NCBI RefSeq assembly: GCF_034048115.1
Contig: NZ_CP139145.1
Location: 248,001 to 312,000, forward strand
Reading direction: 5' to 3'
DNA length: 64,000 nucleotides
Source of the DNA: Pseudarthrobacter sp. IC2-21
GTDB taxonomy: Bacteria; Actinomycetota; Actinomycetes; Actinomycetales; Micrococcaceae
Numbering within the stretch: the stretch's first letter is position 1; each line of letters opens with the position of its first letter. Made by a program: the position numbers and the translations under genes. Positions 32,890 to 41,960 of this stretch are shown here, one piece after another. The notes under the pieces were generated by a model. That model was not told where the DNA came from. It saw only the letters and a program-made list of their open reading frames with translations, and did no database searches.

Positions 32890-33749
32890 AGCTCAGGAAG
32901 CAGGAGAAGGCAGCCACAAGCGCCCCCATTGAGCCGGCAGGTCACCCGTGGCGCAGGATGGTGGCCCTGGGGGATTCCTTCACCGAGGGGGTGGGTGATC
33001 CGGATCCCCGCAGCGAGGGCGGCCTGCGGGGCTGGGCAGACCGCGTGGCCGAGGAACTCAGCATCAGCCAGCCGGACTTTGCCTACGCGAACCTCGCCAT
33101 CCGCGGCCTCTTGCTGCAGCAGATCTTCGACCGGCAGTTGGAGCCGGCCCTGGCGTTGAAGCCGGATCTGGTGACCCTATCGGCCGGCGGCAACGACATG
33201 GTGTTCCGGCGCACTGATCCGGACCGGCTGGCGGAACGGATTGACGTGGGGGTGGAGCAGCTGGCCCGGTCCGGCGCCACCGTGGTGCTCTTTGCCGGAC
33301 CGGACTGGGGTGCCACGCCGGTCTTCAGCCAGATCCGCGGCAAGGTGGCCATCTTCAACGAAAATCTTCATGCGGTGGCCGCCCGGCACGGCGCAGTGAT
33401 GGTGGACCTGTGGTTCCTCCGGGAACTCACGCATCCCGGCATGTGGGACCCGGACCGGCTGCACTTCTCACCCCTGGGGCACCACACCATCGCCAGCGCA
33501 GTGCTGAAGGCACTCAGCGTCCCGCACTCGCTGGTGCCGCTGGAGCCCAAGCCGCCTCTGCCGCGCAGCTGGCGGGAGGCCCGGGCGGAAGACCTGGTCT
33601 GGGCACGCGAGTACCTTTTCCCATGGGTGGTGCGTCAGTTGAAGCACCCCTCAGAAGCGGAGTTGACGGCCAAACGGCCCGAGCCCGGCCCGGTCTTCGG
33701 CCTGGGCTCCCCGCCGGCACCCTACCTGAGTGGAGGCCACGCCGCCTGA
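32886..33749 (+). CDS. SGNH/GDSL-family hydrolase
   Basis: A 287-residue hydrolase. Block I GDSFTEGVGD has the nucleophile serine near residue 30, block III reads SAGGND near 100, and block V DRLHFSPLGH supplies the Asp-His pair near 190. No signal peptide is present, so action is cytosolic. The last 80 or so residues form an Arg/Pro-rich extension. It likely deacylates or deacetylates an ester whose identity is unknown. ATGA overlap with the GAF-ANTAR gene shows they are co-translated. Confidence 0.87.
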   Translation: MKLRKQEKAATSAPIEPAGHPWRRMVALGDSFTEGVGDPDPRSEGGLRGWADRVAEELSISQPDFAYANLAIRGLLLQQIFDRQLEPALALKPDLVTLSAGGNDMVFRRTDPDRLAERIDVGVEQLARSGATVVLFAGPDWGATPVFSQIRGKVAIFNENLHAVAARHGAVMVDLWFLRELTHPGMWDPDRLHFSPLGHHTIASAVLKALSVPHSLVPLEPKPPLPRSWREARAEDLVWAREYLFPWVVRQLKHPSEAELTAKRPEPGPVFGLGSPPAPYLSGGHAA

Positions 33750-33783
33750 ATCAGCGCCTCGGGCTGTTCAGCGCCTTTGGTTG

Positions 33784-35136
33784 TCAGCGCCTCTTCGGGC
33801 CGCGTTTCGTTGCCGCGTTGAGGGCTGCCTTGGCCGCGGGGGGAAGGCCGGCCACTTCCGTTTCCGGTTCCGCCACGGTGCCACGTGCCCTGGCGATGGC
33901 CCTCATGCCGTGGTAGATCACCAGGGCGGCGGCCGAGCCCAGTGCGATGCCGGTGAAGGTCAGTTCCCCGATGGTCCAGGTATAGTCCGCGATGCCGATG
34001 ATGAGGGCGACGGCGGCGGTGGTCAGGTTTACCGGGTTGGCGAAGTTCACCTTGTTCTGCACCCAGATCTTCACGCCGAGGATGCCGATCATGCCGTACA
34101 GCATGGTGGCCGCGCCGCCGAGCACGCCCTGCGGGACCGTGGCAATCAGTTCCCCGAACTTGGGTGAGAAGCTCAGCACGATGGCGAAGATTCCGGCCAC
34201 CCAGTAGGCCGCCGTCGAGTACACCTTGGTGGCGGCCATAACACCGATGTTTTCCGCATAGGTGGTGGTGCCGGAACCGCCGCCAGCGCCGGCGAGCACC
34301 GTGGCGATGCCGTCAGCCATCAGCGCACGGCCGGAGACGTCGTCGAGGTTCTGCCCGGTCATGGCCGCCACGGACTTCACATGCCCGATGTTCTCAGCCA
34401 CGAGGACCAGGACCACCGGCACAAAGAGGCCCAGCACGCCCGCATGGAATTCCGGCGTCTGGAAATGCGGCAGGCCGATCCAGGCGGCAGCGTCCATTTT
34501 GTCGTAGCTCACTTCGCCGCGCAGCATGGCCACCAGGTAGCCGACCACCACGCCCGCCAGGATACTCAGCCGGCCGATAATCCCGCGGAAGAGGACGCTG
34601 ACCAGGATGATGGTTGCGAGGGTGATCACTGCGGTGATGGGGGCGGCAGCGAAGTTCATCTTCGCCGCGGGGGCAAGATTCAGGCCGATCAGGGCCACTA
34701 TGGCGCCGGTGACGATCGGCGGCATCAGCCGGTTGATCCAGCCCGCACCGAATTTCTGGACGATCGCGCCGATCAGGGCCAGGGCGACGCCGGCGAGCAG
34801 CACTCCTCCCAGCGCTCCGGGGATGCCGAACTGCTGCTGGGACGCCATGATGGGCGCGATGAACGCGAAGCTGGAACCGAGGTAGCTGGGTACCCGGCCC
34901 TTGGTGATGACCAGGAACAGCAGGGTGCCGATGCCCGAAAAGAACAGGGTGGTGGCCGGCGGCATCCCGGTGATGATGGGGACCAGGAACGTTGCTCCGA
35001 ACATGGCTACAACATGCTGCATGCCCACCCCGATGGTCAGGGGCCATGCCAGCCGCTCGTCCGGGGCAACCACGTGGCCGGGCTTAATCGACCTGCCGGT
35101 GCCGTGCAGCTTCCATTTCATTCCGAGCATGCTCAT
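33784..35136 (-). CDS. Uracil/xanthine permease (NCS2 family)
   Basis: A nucleobase:cation symporter of about 450 residues with some 12-14 membrane segments. It carries the NCS2 markers GVGMQHVVAMFGATFLVPIITG near the start, the central VPVVLVLVAENIGHVKSVAAMTG with the substrate glutamate, and GGSGTTTYAENIGVMAATKVYS. I chose the ATG at 35136 (MSMLGMKWKLHG). The divergent neighbour is a RutE-like reductase of uracil breakdown, which favours uracil as substrate. Confidence 0.87.
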   Translation of the reverse strand: MSMLGMKWKLHGTGRSIKPGHVVAPDERLAWPLTIGVGMQHVVAMFGATFLVPIITGMPPATTLFFSGIGTLLFLVITKGRVPSYLGSSFAFIAPIMASQQQFGIPGALGGVLLAGVALALIGAIVQKFGAGWINRLMPPIVTGAIVALIGLNLAPAAKMNFAAAPITAVITLATIILVSVLFRGIIGRLSILAGVVVGYLVAMLRGEVSYDKMDAAAWIGLPHFQTPEFHAGVLGLFVPVVLVLVAENIGHVKSVAAMTGQNLDDVSGRALMADGIATVLAGAGGGSGTTTYAENIGVMAATKVYSTAAYWVAGIFAIVLSFSPKFGELIATVPQGVLGGAATMLYGMIGILGVKIWVQNKVNFANPVNLTTAAVALIIGIADYTWTIGELTFTGIALGSAAALVIYHGMRAIARARGTVAEPETEVAGLPPAAKAALNAATKRGPKRR

Positions 35137-35336
35137 GGTCGGGGGCCTTTCAAGGGGGTTGCCGCTGGGGCTGAAATCTTCCGGTGCAACAATACCGCGC
35201 GGACCCGCCCGCAGTCCGGCTGTGCCAAACGTCACGCTGCTTCACGGGAAGAAGACAGGGACGCTTGAAGTTGCAACTATGGAAGCAGACCGCCGGCCCA
35301 TCAGCCCGATGAGCGGGCCCAGCGAAAGGTACGCAT

Positions 35337-35942
35337 ATGACCATTGCCCACGAAGAAGCCGTCATCGACTCGGCCGCCGTCGATGCCATCTTTGCCGAAG
35401 CCCGCACCGCCAACTCCTTCACCGGCGAGGTGACCGAGGACCAGGCCCGCGCCATCTACGAGCTCACCAAGTTCGGCCCCACCGCCTTTAACTCCCAGCC
35501 GTTGCGCGTCACCTATGTCCGCTCCGACGAGGCCCGCGCCAAGCTCGTTGATGCCATGTCCAACGGCAACAAGGCCAAGACCGCCTCGGCTCCGCTCGTT
35601 GCAGTCCTCAGCTACGACACCGCCTGGGCTGAGCAGTGGGACAACTTCCTGCCCGGGTACAACGCGCCGAAGGCCATGTACGATGCCGCTCCGGAGCTGG
35701 CCGCGGCCACCGGCAACAACAACGCGCACCTGCAGGCCGGTTACTTCATCCTTGCCGTCCGGTCCCTCGGCCTCGCCGCCGGCCCCATGACCGGTGCCGA
35801 CTTCAGCGCCATCGACGCCCAGCTGTTCCCGGCCGGCGAGCAGAAGAGCTTCCTCGTGGTCAACATCGGCCAGCCCGGCGAGAATGCCTGGGGTGCAGCC
35901 AAGCCCAAGTTCACCTACGAGGACGTCGTCCGCACCGTCTGA
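35337..35942 (+). CDS. Malonic semialdehyde reductase / nitroreductase (RutE-HadB type)
   Basis: A 201-residue FMN-dependent nitroreductase-fold protein of the RutE/HadB subgroup, with FGPTAFNSQPLRVTYVRSDEARAKL near residue 45, then SAPLVAVL and LAAGPMTGAD. RutE reduces malonic semialdehyde to 3-hydroxypropionate at the end of the Rut pyrimidine pathway. The uracil-type permease is divergent from it across about 200 bases, which supports the link, although the other rut genes are absent here. A nested palindrome begins two bases after the stop codon. Confidence 0.82.
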   Translation: MTIAHEEAVIDSAAVDAIFAEARTANSFTGEVTEDQARAIYELTKFGPTAFNSQPLRVTYVRSDEARAKLVDAMSNGNKAKTASAPLVAVLSYDTAWAEQWDNFLPGYNAPKAMYDAAPELAAATGNNNAHLQAGYFILAVRSLGLAAGPMTGADFSAIDAQLFPAGEQKSFLVVNIGQPGENAWGAAKPKFTYEDVVRTV

Positions 35943-35944
35943 CC

Positions 35945-36077
35945 CTCTCTCACTTAATGTGGGTTTTTGGGGAACGCTCTCTCACTTAATGTGGGCTTGA
36001 CGCCGATGCTCTCTCACTTTCTTCAGGAAAGTGAGAGAGCATCGGCGTTTTAAGCGCATTAAGTGAGAGAGCGTTCC
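35945..36077. repeat. CTCTCTCACTTAA repeat locus 2 with nested hairpins
   Basis: One CTCTCTCACTTAATGTGGG unit lies at 35945-35963. Next comes a nested palindrome. The outer arms 35971-35991 and 36057-36077 are 21-base perfect complements containing CTCTCTCACTTAATG. The inner arms 36000-36021 and 36027-36048 are 22-base perfect complements containing CTCTCTCACTTTC, around the loop TTCAG. It sits between the convergent reductase and pgm genes. The same unit occurs at 15723-15796. Confidence 0.85.
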
Positions 36078-36112
36078 ATTGGGGGTGGGGGAGTGCCGGG
36101 GTGCCCGGCAGG

Positions 36113-37783
36113 TCAGGAGATGACGCTGTCCACCAGCGCCTTGGCTTCGGCCTGGACCTGCTTCAGGTGCTCCTCGCCCTTGAAGGACTCGGCATAGATT
36201 TTGTAGACATCCTCGGTGCCGGACGGCCGGGCCGCGAACCAGGCGTTCTCCGTGACCACCTTCAGCCCGCCGATGGGTGCGCCGTTGCCCGGGGCCTCGG
36301 TGAGCTTGGCAGTGATGGTCTCGCCGGCCAGTTCAGTTGCAGTGACGTCCGACGGCGAGAGCTTGCCGAGTGCCGCCTTCTGCTCGCGCGTGGCTGCTGC
36401 ATCGATGCGCGCGTAGACGGGGGCGCCGAACTGGTCCGTCAATCCCTTGTACAGCTGGGAGGGTGACTTGCCCGTGACAGCGGTGATCTCCGAGGCCAGC
36501 AGGGCCAGCAGGATGCCGTCCTTGTCCGTGGTCCAGACGCTGCCGTCCAGCTTGTTGAAGGAGGCGCCGGCGGACTCTTCTCCGCCGAACGCGCCTTCGC
36601 CGGACAGCAGGCCCGGCACAAACCACTTGAAGCCCACGGGAACCTCCACGAGCTTGCGGCCAAGGCTCGCCGCCACACGGTCGATGATCGAGGACGAAAC
36701 CAGGGTCTTGCCCACCACCGAGTTCGGGTTCCAGCCGCTGCGGTTGCGGTACAGGTAATCGATGGCGACGGCGAGGTAGTGGTTCGGGTTCATCAACCCT
36801 CCCACGCCATCAACAAGAGGCGTCACGATGCCGTGGCGGTCGGCGTCGGCGTCGTTCCCGGTGGCGACGTCGAACGCGGCTGAACTGCCGCCGTCGGACA
36901 TCCGCTTGATCAGGGAAGCCATCGCGGCGGGTGAGGAGCAGTCCATCCGGATCTTCTCGTCCCAGTCCAGGGTCATGAAGGCCCATTGCGGGTCCACGGT
37001 GGGGTTCACCACGGTGAGGTCCAGGTGGTGGCGCTCGCCGATCTCGCCCCAGTAGTCCACGGACGCGCCGCCCATGGGGTCGGCACCGATGCGGACGCCG
37101 GCTTCCCGGATGGCATCCAGGTTCAGGACGGAGGGGAGGTCGTCAACGTAGCTGCTGAGGAAGTCGAACTTGCCCGTGCTGTCCGCTGCGAGGGCGTCCG
37201 CTACGGGAACGCGCTTGACGCCGCGGAGGTCGTTTTCGAGCAGTTCGTTGGCGCGGTTGGCGATCCAGCCGGTGGCATCCGAATCGGCAGGGCCGCCGTG
37301 CGGCGGGTTGTACTTGAAGCCACCGTCACCGGGCGGGTTGTGGCTGGGCGTGACCACAATCCCGTCAGCCTCGGGGGCGCCGGCCGCGCGGTTGTTGTTG
37401 TGGGTGAGGATGGCGTGGCTGAGGGCCGGTGTGGGGGTGTAGCCGTGGCGGGCGTCGATGAGCACGTTCACGCCGTTGGCCGCGAGGACTTCCAAGGCGG
37501 AGTTCTGCGCCGGCTCGCTCAGCGCGTGGGTGTCCTTCGCCAGGAACAGCGGGCCGGTGATGCCCTGCCCGGCACGGTATTCCACAATGGCCTGCGTGAT
37601 GGCAATGATGTGCTTTTCGTTAAACGACGCCTTAAGGCTGGATCCCCGGTGCCCCGACGTGCCGAAGACTACGCGCTGGCCTGGATCACCCAGATCCGGC
37701 GAAATGTCGTAGTACGCGTCAAGGAGCGCAGTAATGTCAACAAGGTCCTGGGGTTGGGCAACTGTGCCCGCGCGGCTAGCCAT
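36113..37783 (-). CDS. pgm: Phosphoglucomutase (alpha-D-glucose phosphate-specific)
   Basis: A phosphohexomutase of about 556 residues. It has GTSGHRGSS near residue 45, the phosphoserine loop [24 protein letters not shown] near 145, the metal loop DADADRHG near 305, the sugar loop GEESAGASF near 395 and a C-terminal phosphate-binding region [14 protein letters not shown]. It interconverts glucose-1- and glucose-6-phosphate for glycogen and cell-wall precursors. I start it at the ATG at 37783 (MASRAGTVA). Its 3' end faces the nested repeat. Confidence 0.93.
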   Translation of the reverse strand: MASRAGTVAQPQDLVDITALLDAYYDISPDLGDPGQRVVFGTSGHRGSSLKASFNEKHIIAITQAIVEYRAGQGITGPLFLAKDTHALSEPAQNSALEVLAANGVNVLIDARHGYTPTPALSHAILTHNNNRAAGAPEADGIVVTPSHNPPGDGGFKYNPPHGGPADSDATGWIANRANELLENDLRGVKRVPVADALAADSTGKFDFLSSYVDDLPSVLNLDAIREAGVRIGADPMGGASVDYWGEIGERHHLDLTVVNPTVDPQWAFMTLDWDEKIRMDCSSPAAMASLIKRMSDGGSSAAFDVATGNDADADRHGIVTPLVDGVGGLMNPNHYLAVAIDYLYRNRSGWNPNSVVGKTLVSSSIIDRVAASLGRKLVEVPVGFKWFVPGLLSGEGAFGGEESAGASFNKLDGSVWTTDKDGILLALLASEITAVTGKSPSQLYKGLTDQFGAPVYARIDAAATREQKAALGKLSPSDVTATELAGETITAKLTEAPGNGAPIGGLKVVTENAWFAARPSGTEDVYKIYAESFKGEEHLKQVQAEAKALVDSVIS

Positions 37784-37877
37784 GGGACCAGCATGCCAGA
37801 CGCGGGCGGACGGCCATACGCCCCTGTCCAAAATCCGGACCCTGTGACGCGGAATGTCATGAACAGGTGGTTAAACC

Positions 37878-37887
37878 TGAGTACTCA
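37878..37887. promoter_or_regulatory. TGAGTACTCA palindrome upstream of pgm and NERD genes
   Basis: A perfect ten-base palindrome in the divergent gap 37784-38020, which is otherwise AT-richer than its surroundings (TTAAACC, then AAAAGTACCTATATACC). It is a candidate operator or promoter element for one or both genes. The protein that would bind it is unknown. Confidence 0.35.
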
Positions 37888-38020
37888 GCCCAAAAGTACC
37901 TATATACCGGCTCCCGGCGCCGCTGTTACGTTCGGGAAAGTCAGCATGGAAAGCACGACGGCGGCAGCCCCGCCGTCGTGCGTGCGGCAGTAAAGCTGCC
38001 ACTAAAGTAAGGGACCGGTC

Positions 38021-38950
38021 ATGGGGACAGGGGACGGCGCAGCCGAGCAGTCACGGCTCGCAGCGGAGCGCGTTCAGCAGCTAAAACGCCGCCTGGACCA
38101 AGCCGAACGCGCCACCAGGTCCTGGGACGAGGGCGCCGTGGGCGACGGGACTATTGCTGAACAGCTCAGCCTTCTCGTCCCGCACGGCTGGCTTCTACTC
38201 CATGACGTGCACTGGCCCGGCAGGCCCACGGCCAGCCTCGACCACGTGCTGGTGGGTCCGGGCGGCGTGGTGGTTGTGAATGCCAAGAACTGGACGGGCG
38301 AGGTCCGCGTTTCCGCCGGTGTCCTCTGGCAGGGCCGGTTCGCCAGGACGCAGTCGGTGGAAGGGGCCCTGGCGCAATGCGCCGCCGTCACCTCGGTCAT
38401 GGCGCCGCCGCATCGCCGCCTGGTCCGCCCCTTGATCTGCCTCGCAGGCCAGCCGGACCTCTTCGCGATCACGAATGCCGACGTGGCCGTGGCAGGGGCC
38501 GAACGCGTTGTTGAGGCCGTGCTGTCCTTGCCCACCTTGCTTGACCAGCGGGAGGTGGCGGGCCTGTACACGCACCTTAGCCACCAGCTCACGCAGGAAC
38601 CGGCTACGGAAAGTGCCGCCCTCAGGTCGTTGACCGGCAAGCGGCCGGAGCTGTCGCCGGGGCGGGAGTGGTCGCCGGGGCCCGAGGCGTCCCCGCGGCG
38701 TGAGGTGTTGCCAGGGTCCGGGGCAGCAGACCGGCCTGCAGAGTCCCGGCACCTCGCGGCGCCAGCGAACGGGCGCGGCGCCGGGCCGGGTCCGCGCCAC
38801 CAGCGGTCCGTCAGCGCCGGAGTGCGCAGCGGATACGGACACCGGAAAGCGAATGCTCAGCAGCAGACCACTGCGGGGATGGGCCGGTTGTTGTGTCTGG
38901 CGGCCTTCGTGGTTTTTGCTGTCTACGTGCTGCCATATTTGGGACGATAG
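38021..38950 (+). CDS. NERD-domain protein with C-terminal membrane anchor
   Basis: A 309-residue protein: a coiled start (RLAAERVQQLKRRLDQAERATR), a nuclease-related NERD domain (about residues 45-150, SLDHVLVGPGGVVVVNAKNWTG), a Pro/Ser/Arg-rich linker and one C-terminal membrane helix (LLCLAAFVVFAVYVLPYLG). NERD domains share the restriction-endonuclease-like D-(D/E)xK core. Here the second acidic position is asparagine (VNAKNW), so nuclease activity is doubtful. A role at the membrane in DNA handling is a family guess only. Confidence 0.82.
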   Translation: MGTGDGAAEQSRLAAERVQQLKRRLDQAERATRSWDEGAVGDGTIAEQLSLLVPHGWLLLHDVHWPGRPTASLDHVLVGPGGVVVVNAKNWTGEVRVSAGVLWQGRFARTQSVEGALAQCAAVTSVMAPPHRRLVRPLICLAGQPDLFAITNADVAVAGAERVVEAVLSLPTLLDQREVAGLYTHLSHQLTQEPATESAALRSLTGKRPELSPGREWSPGPEASPRREVLPGSGAADRPAESRHLAAPANGRGAGPGPRHQRSVSAGVRSGYGHRKANAQQQTTAGMGRLLCLAAFVVFAVYVLPYLGR

Positions 38951-39003
38951 GACTGGGGGCCTGACGGTACGCTGAAGAACCAAGACTTCGAACGGGGAAA
39001 ACC

Positions 39004-39618
39004 ATGAGTGACCAGACCACGCCGCGCCCCGATTCCCATGGGCCGGGCGCTCAAGGAGCAAGCGAGTCGCCGGCCGGCTACGAGCCTCCACAGTTTGTGC
39101 CGCCACAGGGCAAGGACATTCCCGCGCCGCCCCTCTACGACTGGAGCAAAGGCGGACCCGGGGCAGAACAGTACGGCGAAGGCGCTTACAGCCAGCCCGG
39201 AGCAGATGCCTACAGCCAGCCAGGCGGGCAACACGGAGGGGGCTACACGCAGCCGGGAAGCCCCTACGGTCCGCCGGACAATTACGGCCAGCCCAGCCCT
39301 TACGGCCAGCCCAGCCCTTACCAGAACAGCCCTTACGGCCAGCCGGCGTACTACGGCCAACCCGCCGCCGAGCCGAAGGGCCTCAGCATCACGAGCATGA
39401 TCTGTGGTATTTCCTCGGTCCTGCTGGGGTGGTTCCTCATTCCGCAGCTCGCCGCGATCATCACCGGCCACCTGGCACTGGGCCGCGAACGCTCAGGCAG
39501 GGCCATGTCCATTACCGGGCTGGTTCTGGGCTACCTGTGCCTGCTGGGATACGGTGCCTTTTGGCTGTTCCTTTTGGTCGGTCTGACGGCCTACCGCTCA
39601 TCCTCATACGGGTACTAG
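39004..39618 (+). CDS. DUF4190-type membrane protein with YGQPSP repeats
   Basis: A 204-residue protein. The first 120 residues are Gly/Pro/Tyr/Gln-rich with repeated YSQPG and YGQPSP units. The end has two membrane segments around LALGRERSGRAMSITGLVLGYL, the DUF4190 signature. This low-complexity-plus-two-helix layout is common in actinobacterial envelope proteins of unknown function. It follows the NERD gene by 53 bases on the same strand. Confidence 0.8.
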   Translation: MSDQTTPRPDSHGPGAQGASESPAGYEPPQFVPPQGKDIPAPPLYDWSKGGPGAEQYGEGAYSQPGADAYSQPGGQHGGGYTQPGSPYGPPDNYGQPSPYGQPSPYQNSPYGQPAYYGQPAAEPKGLSITSMICGISSVLLGWFLIPQLAAIITGHLALGRERSGRAMSITGLVLGYLCLLGYGAFWLFLLVGLTAYRSSSYGY

Positions 39619-39688
39619 GCCGGGTACTAGGCCCTCGTCCGTTTTACCAAGCGTTTACCAAGCGCCCGCCGTACCAGGCCAGCGGGTC

Positions 39689-40048
39689 CTAAGCTGCGGC
39701 GATCCGCCTGGCCTGTTCCTGTTCTGCTGCACTCAGCACGGCGGGTCCGCCGCCACGATAGGTCCAGTTCGTCTTCACCCCGCCCGGTTTGGTGAGCGAC
39801 TCGCCGGCCAGGGCCCTTTCTATCCGGCGCCGCACTTCCCCCTCTTTCTCGGGTTCTGCGGCGAACACGATCCTGAGGGTGACGTCGTTGCCGTTCCGGG
39901 CATAGTCCGTGTGGTGCGGAGCCAGCGGGCAGGGCGGCTCATGCTCCCAGCTGCCGCAAAGTTCCAGGGTGATCGCGGCTCCGGGTGCACTGGGATCGGA
40001 TCCGGCAGCCATGAGCACTGTTGCTTGATGAACGTATTGTCCGCGCAT
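39689..40048 (-). CDS. Conserved-type hypothetical protein
   Basis: About 119 residues from the ATG at 40048, which has GTGGAG seven bases upstream; an ATG at 40090 would add 14 residues. A distinctive block, ELCGSWEHEPPCPLAPHHTDYARNGND, contains two Cys and three His that could bind metal. It is followed by TLRIVFAAEPEKEGEVRRRIERAL. I recognise the block as recurring in actinobacterial proteins but know no function. Confidence 0.6.
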   Translation of the reverse strand: MRGQYVHQATVLMAAGSDPSAPGAAITLELCGSWEHEPPCPLAPHHTDYARNGNDVTLRIVFAAEPEKEGEVRRRIERALAGESLTKPGGVKTNWTYRGGGPAVLSAAEQEQARRIAAA

Positions 40049-40152
40049 GGAAGGACTCCACTTCATGATGGTCTTTGGGGTGTTCTGCATGGATTCCCGG
40101 TAGCGCGCCGCTGTGGCGGCCGTGCCAGGACGGCGGTGTCATACCGGGCAGG

Positions 40153-40180
40153 GGAAAGGCCCCGGACGGGGCCTTTCCTT
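40153..40180. terminator. Hairpin terminator candidate
   Basis: GGAAAGGCCCC and GGGGCCTTTCC form an 11-base perfect stem with a four-base loop. TT follows on the plus strand but there is no long T run on either side. It lies just downstream of the small gene that ends at 40201. Confidence 0.6.
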
Positions 40181-40200
40181 AAGCAGGCTTGGCCAACAGG

Positions 40201-40404
40201 TCAGACCCGCTCGCTGGTGCGCTCAGCAGCAGGTTCCTCGGCTTCAAGGGTCTTCCGCCGACGCGGGAAGGCCCAGAAAGTGAAGTCCTTCGCCGTGAAA
40301 TGCGGCTCCGTGCGGTCAGGCGGTGTCTGCTGGCGCGCTTCGGGTTCACGGGTGGTGTCCTTCTTGATGCCCCACCCGAAATCCTTGCTTGATGAATAGC
40401 ACAT
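40201..40404 (-). CDS. Small basic protein of unknown function
   Basis: A 67-residue protein with a strong start: AAAGGAGG lies six bases before the ATG at 40404. It begins MCYSSSKDFGWGIKKD and is rich in charged residues, with FTAKDFTFWAFPRRRK in the middle and an acidic Glu/Ala tail. I know no domain. The excellent ribosome site and following hairpin support a real gene. Confidence 0.6.
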   Translation of the reverse strand: MCYSSSKDFGWGIKKDTTREPEARQQTPPDRTEPHFTAKDFTFWAFPRRRKTLEAEEPAAERTSERV

Positions 40405-40487
40405 CACAGGCCTCCTTTAGGTGACTGCCTTTTAATCGTCCACCCATTTGGCCGCAGAGTCGACACCCCGGGCCGTTCATCCACGGG

Positions 40488-41960
40488 TCAGAATCCCAGC
40501 TGGGACGCCACCTGCAGCAGCAGTAACTCGGACCCTTCCGGACCGATCAGCTGGATCCCCATGGGGAGCCCCTCGCCTGGTTGTCCGCCGGTCCAGTGCA
40601 CGGGAACCGTCACGGCCGGCAGGCCGCAAACGTTCACCATGGAGGACCACGGCGCGAATTGGCATTGCCGGCGGTAGTCCTCATCGGCGTCGCCCGCCCA
40701 GGCTGCGGCAGGCCAGCGCGCGTCGCCGTGGCTGGCACCGGTAAACCAGCCCACCGGACGTGGCGTCTGAGCCAGGGCAGGCATCAGCATCAGGTCCCAT
40801 GCGGCGTATTGGGTGATGGTGTCACGGGTGAACCGCCGGAGGAACGCCAGGGATTCGTCCAGTTTGGAGGTGCTGCGCTGCTGGGCCCTGCGCCGGAACG
40901 TCCTGGTGAGCGGGGTCAGCAATGCTTCACGCTGCGGGCTGATCCGGGCCGTGCCGACGGCGGCAGTCCAGGCCGTCGTGAAGGCGTCCGGGTAGCGGTT
41001 GTCGTAGCGGATGTCCGCTTCAGACACGGCGTGTCCGGCGTGTTCGAGCATCTCGCGGCCCGCCTGCAGGGCCGCGAGGGCTTCCGGCCCGGGTGTGAAC
41101 GGGAAGGCACCGGACCACGGACTGGCCAGGCTCACGCCGATCCGCAGCGGACGTGGTTCGCGGGCCACGGCGTCGAGGTAGCAGGTCGCGGGCGAGGGCA
41201 CCAGAGCGTCCATGAGCAGCGCAGCGTCGGCGGCGCTCCGGGCCAGCGGGCCGGCCACCACCAGCCCGGCGGGATCAGCTGCGCTCTCGCCCGAGGGCAC
41301 CAGACCCCGGCCCGGTTTGAGTCCCACCAGTCCGCAGGCCGCCGCGGGGATCCGAATGGAGCCGCCGCCGTCGCTCCCGGGAGCGACAGGAATCAGGCCG
41401 GCCGCCACCGCGGCTGCGCTGCCGCCGGAGGAGCCGCCGGAACTGCGGCTGGGGGCGTGCGGATTGCGCGACGGCGGCGCGATGCGGTTTTCGCTGTAGG
41501 CCGTCAGCCCGAACTCCGGAACCTGCGTTTTGCCCAGCGAGATCACGCCGGCGGCCTTCAGTACCGCGGCAAGGGCTCCGTCAGTGGGCGCAGGTTTGTG
41601 GTCCAGGGCCGCGCTGCCGTGGGTGGTCACCACGCCGGCCACATCAGTCAGGTCCTTGAACGCGGTGGGTATGCCGTGCAGGAGCGGCAGGCCGTCCGCC
41701 GCGGCACCGTCTGCAGGCGCCGCCGAACTCCGCCGAAACCGGGAGTAGCGGTCGTCGGCAGCGGCTGCATCGGCCATGGCCTGTTCTGCGGTGACGGTAA
41801 TGAAAGCGCCCAGCAAGGGGTTGCATTCGGTGATCCGGGCCAGGAAGTACGCCGTCGTTTCACGGGCCGAGAGCTCACCGGAACGCAGGGAGTCCCGCAA
41901 CTGGACGGCGGACATCTCATGCAGCTCGTGCGGGGAAGCGGTGGGCTGCTCGGTGGGCAT
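40488..41960 (-). CDS. Amidase (amidase-signature family)
   Basis: A 490-residue amidase-signature enzyme. The Ser-cisSer-Lys triad is visible as the lysine in PTAFKDL near residue 103, SSGGSSGGSAAAVAAG near 173, and the serine in GSDGGGSIRIPAA near 190. It hydrolyses a carboxamide to acid and ammonia; substrate range in this family is broad. No GatB or GatA partner is adjacent, so it is not the tRNA amidotransferase subunit. It stands alone on the minus strand. Confidence 0.88.
   Translation of the reverse strand: MPTEQPTASPHELHEMSAVQLRDSLRSGELSARETTAYFLARITECNPLLGAFITVTAEQAMADAAAADDRYSRFRRSSAAPADGAAADGLPLLHGIPTAFKDLTDVAGVVTTHGSAALDHKPAPTDGALAAVLKAAGVISLGKTQVPEFGLTAYSENRIAPPSRNPHAPSRSSGGSSGGSAAAVAAGLIPVAPGSDGGGSIRIPAAACGLVGLKPGRGLVPSGESAADPAGLVVAGPLARSAADAALLMDALVPSPATCYLDAVAREPRPLRIGVSLASPWSGAFPFTPGPEALAALQAGREMLEHAGHAVSEADIRYDNRYPDAFTTAWTAAVGTARISPQREALLTPLTRTFRRRAQQRSTSKLDESLAFLRRFTRDTITQYAAWDLMLMPALAQTPRPVGWFTGASHGDARWPAAAWAGDADEDYRRQCQFAPWSSMVNVCGLPAVTVPVHWTGGQPGEGLPMGIQLIGPEGSELLLLQVASQLGF

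Noticed and set aside
35945..36077. Simple intrinsic terminator between convergent genes
   Set aside because: Stems are far longer than needed, contain repeated unit sequence and have no T tract, so a repeat element is a better description.
37784..37831. 16-residue extension of phosphoglucomutase from 37831
   Set aside because: The residues are Trp/Arg-rich and not family-like. The ATG at 37783 gives the usual length.
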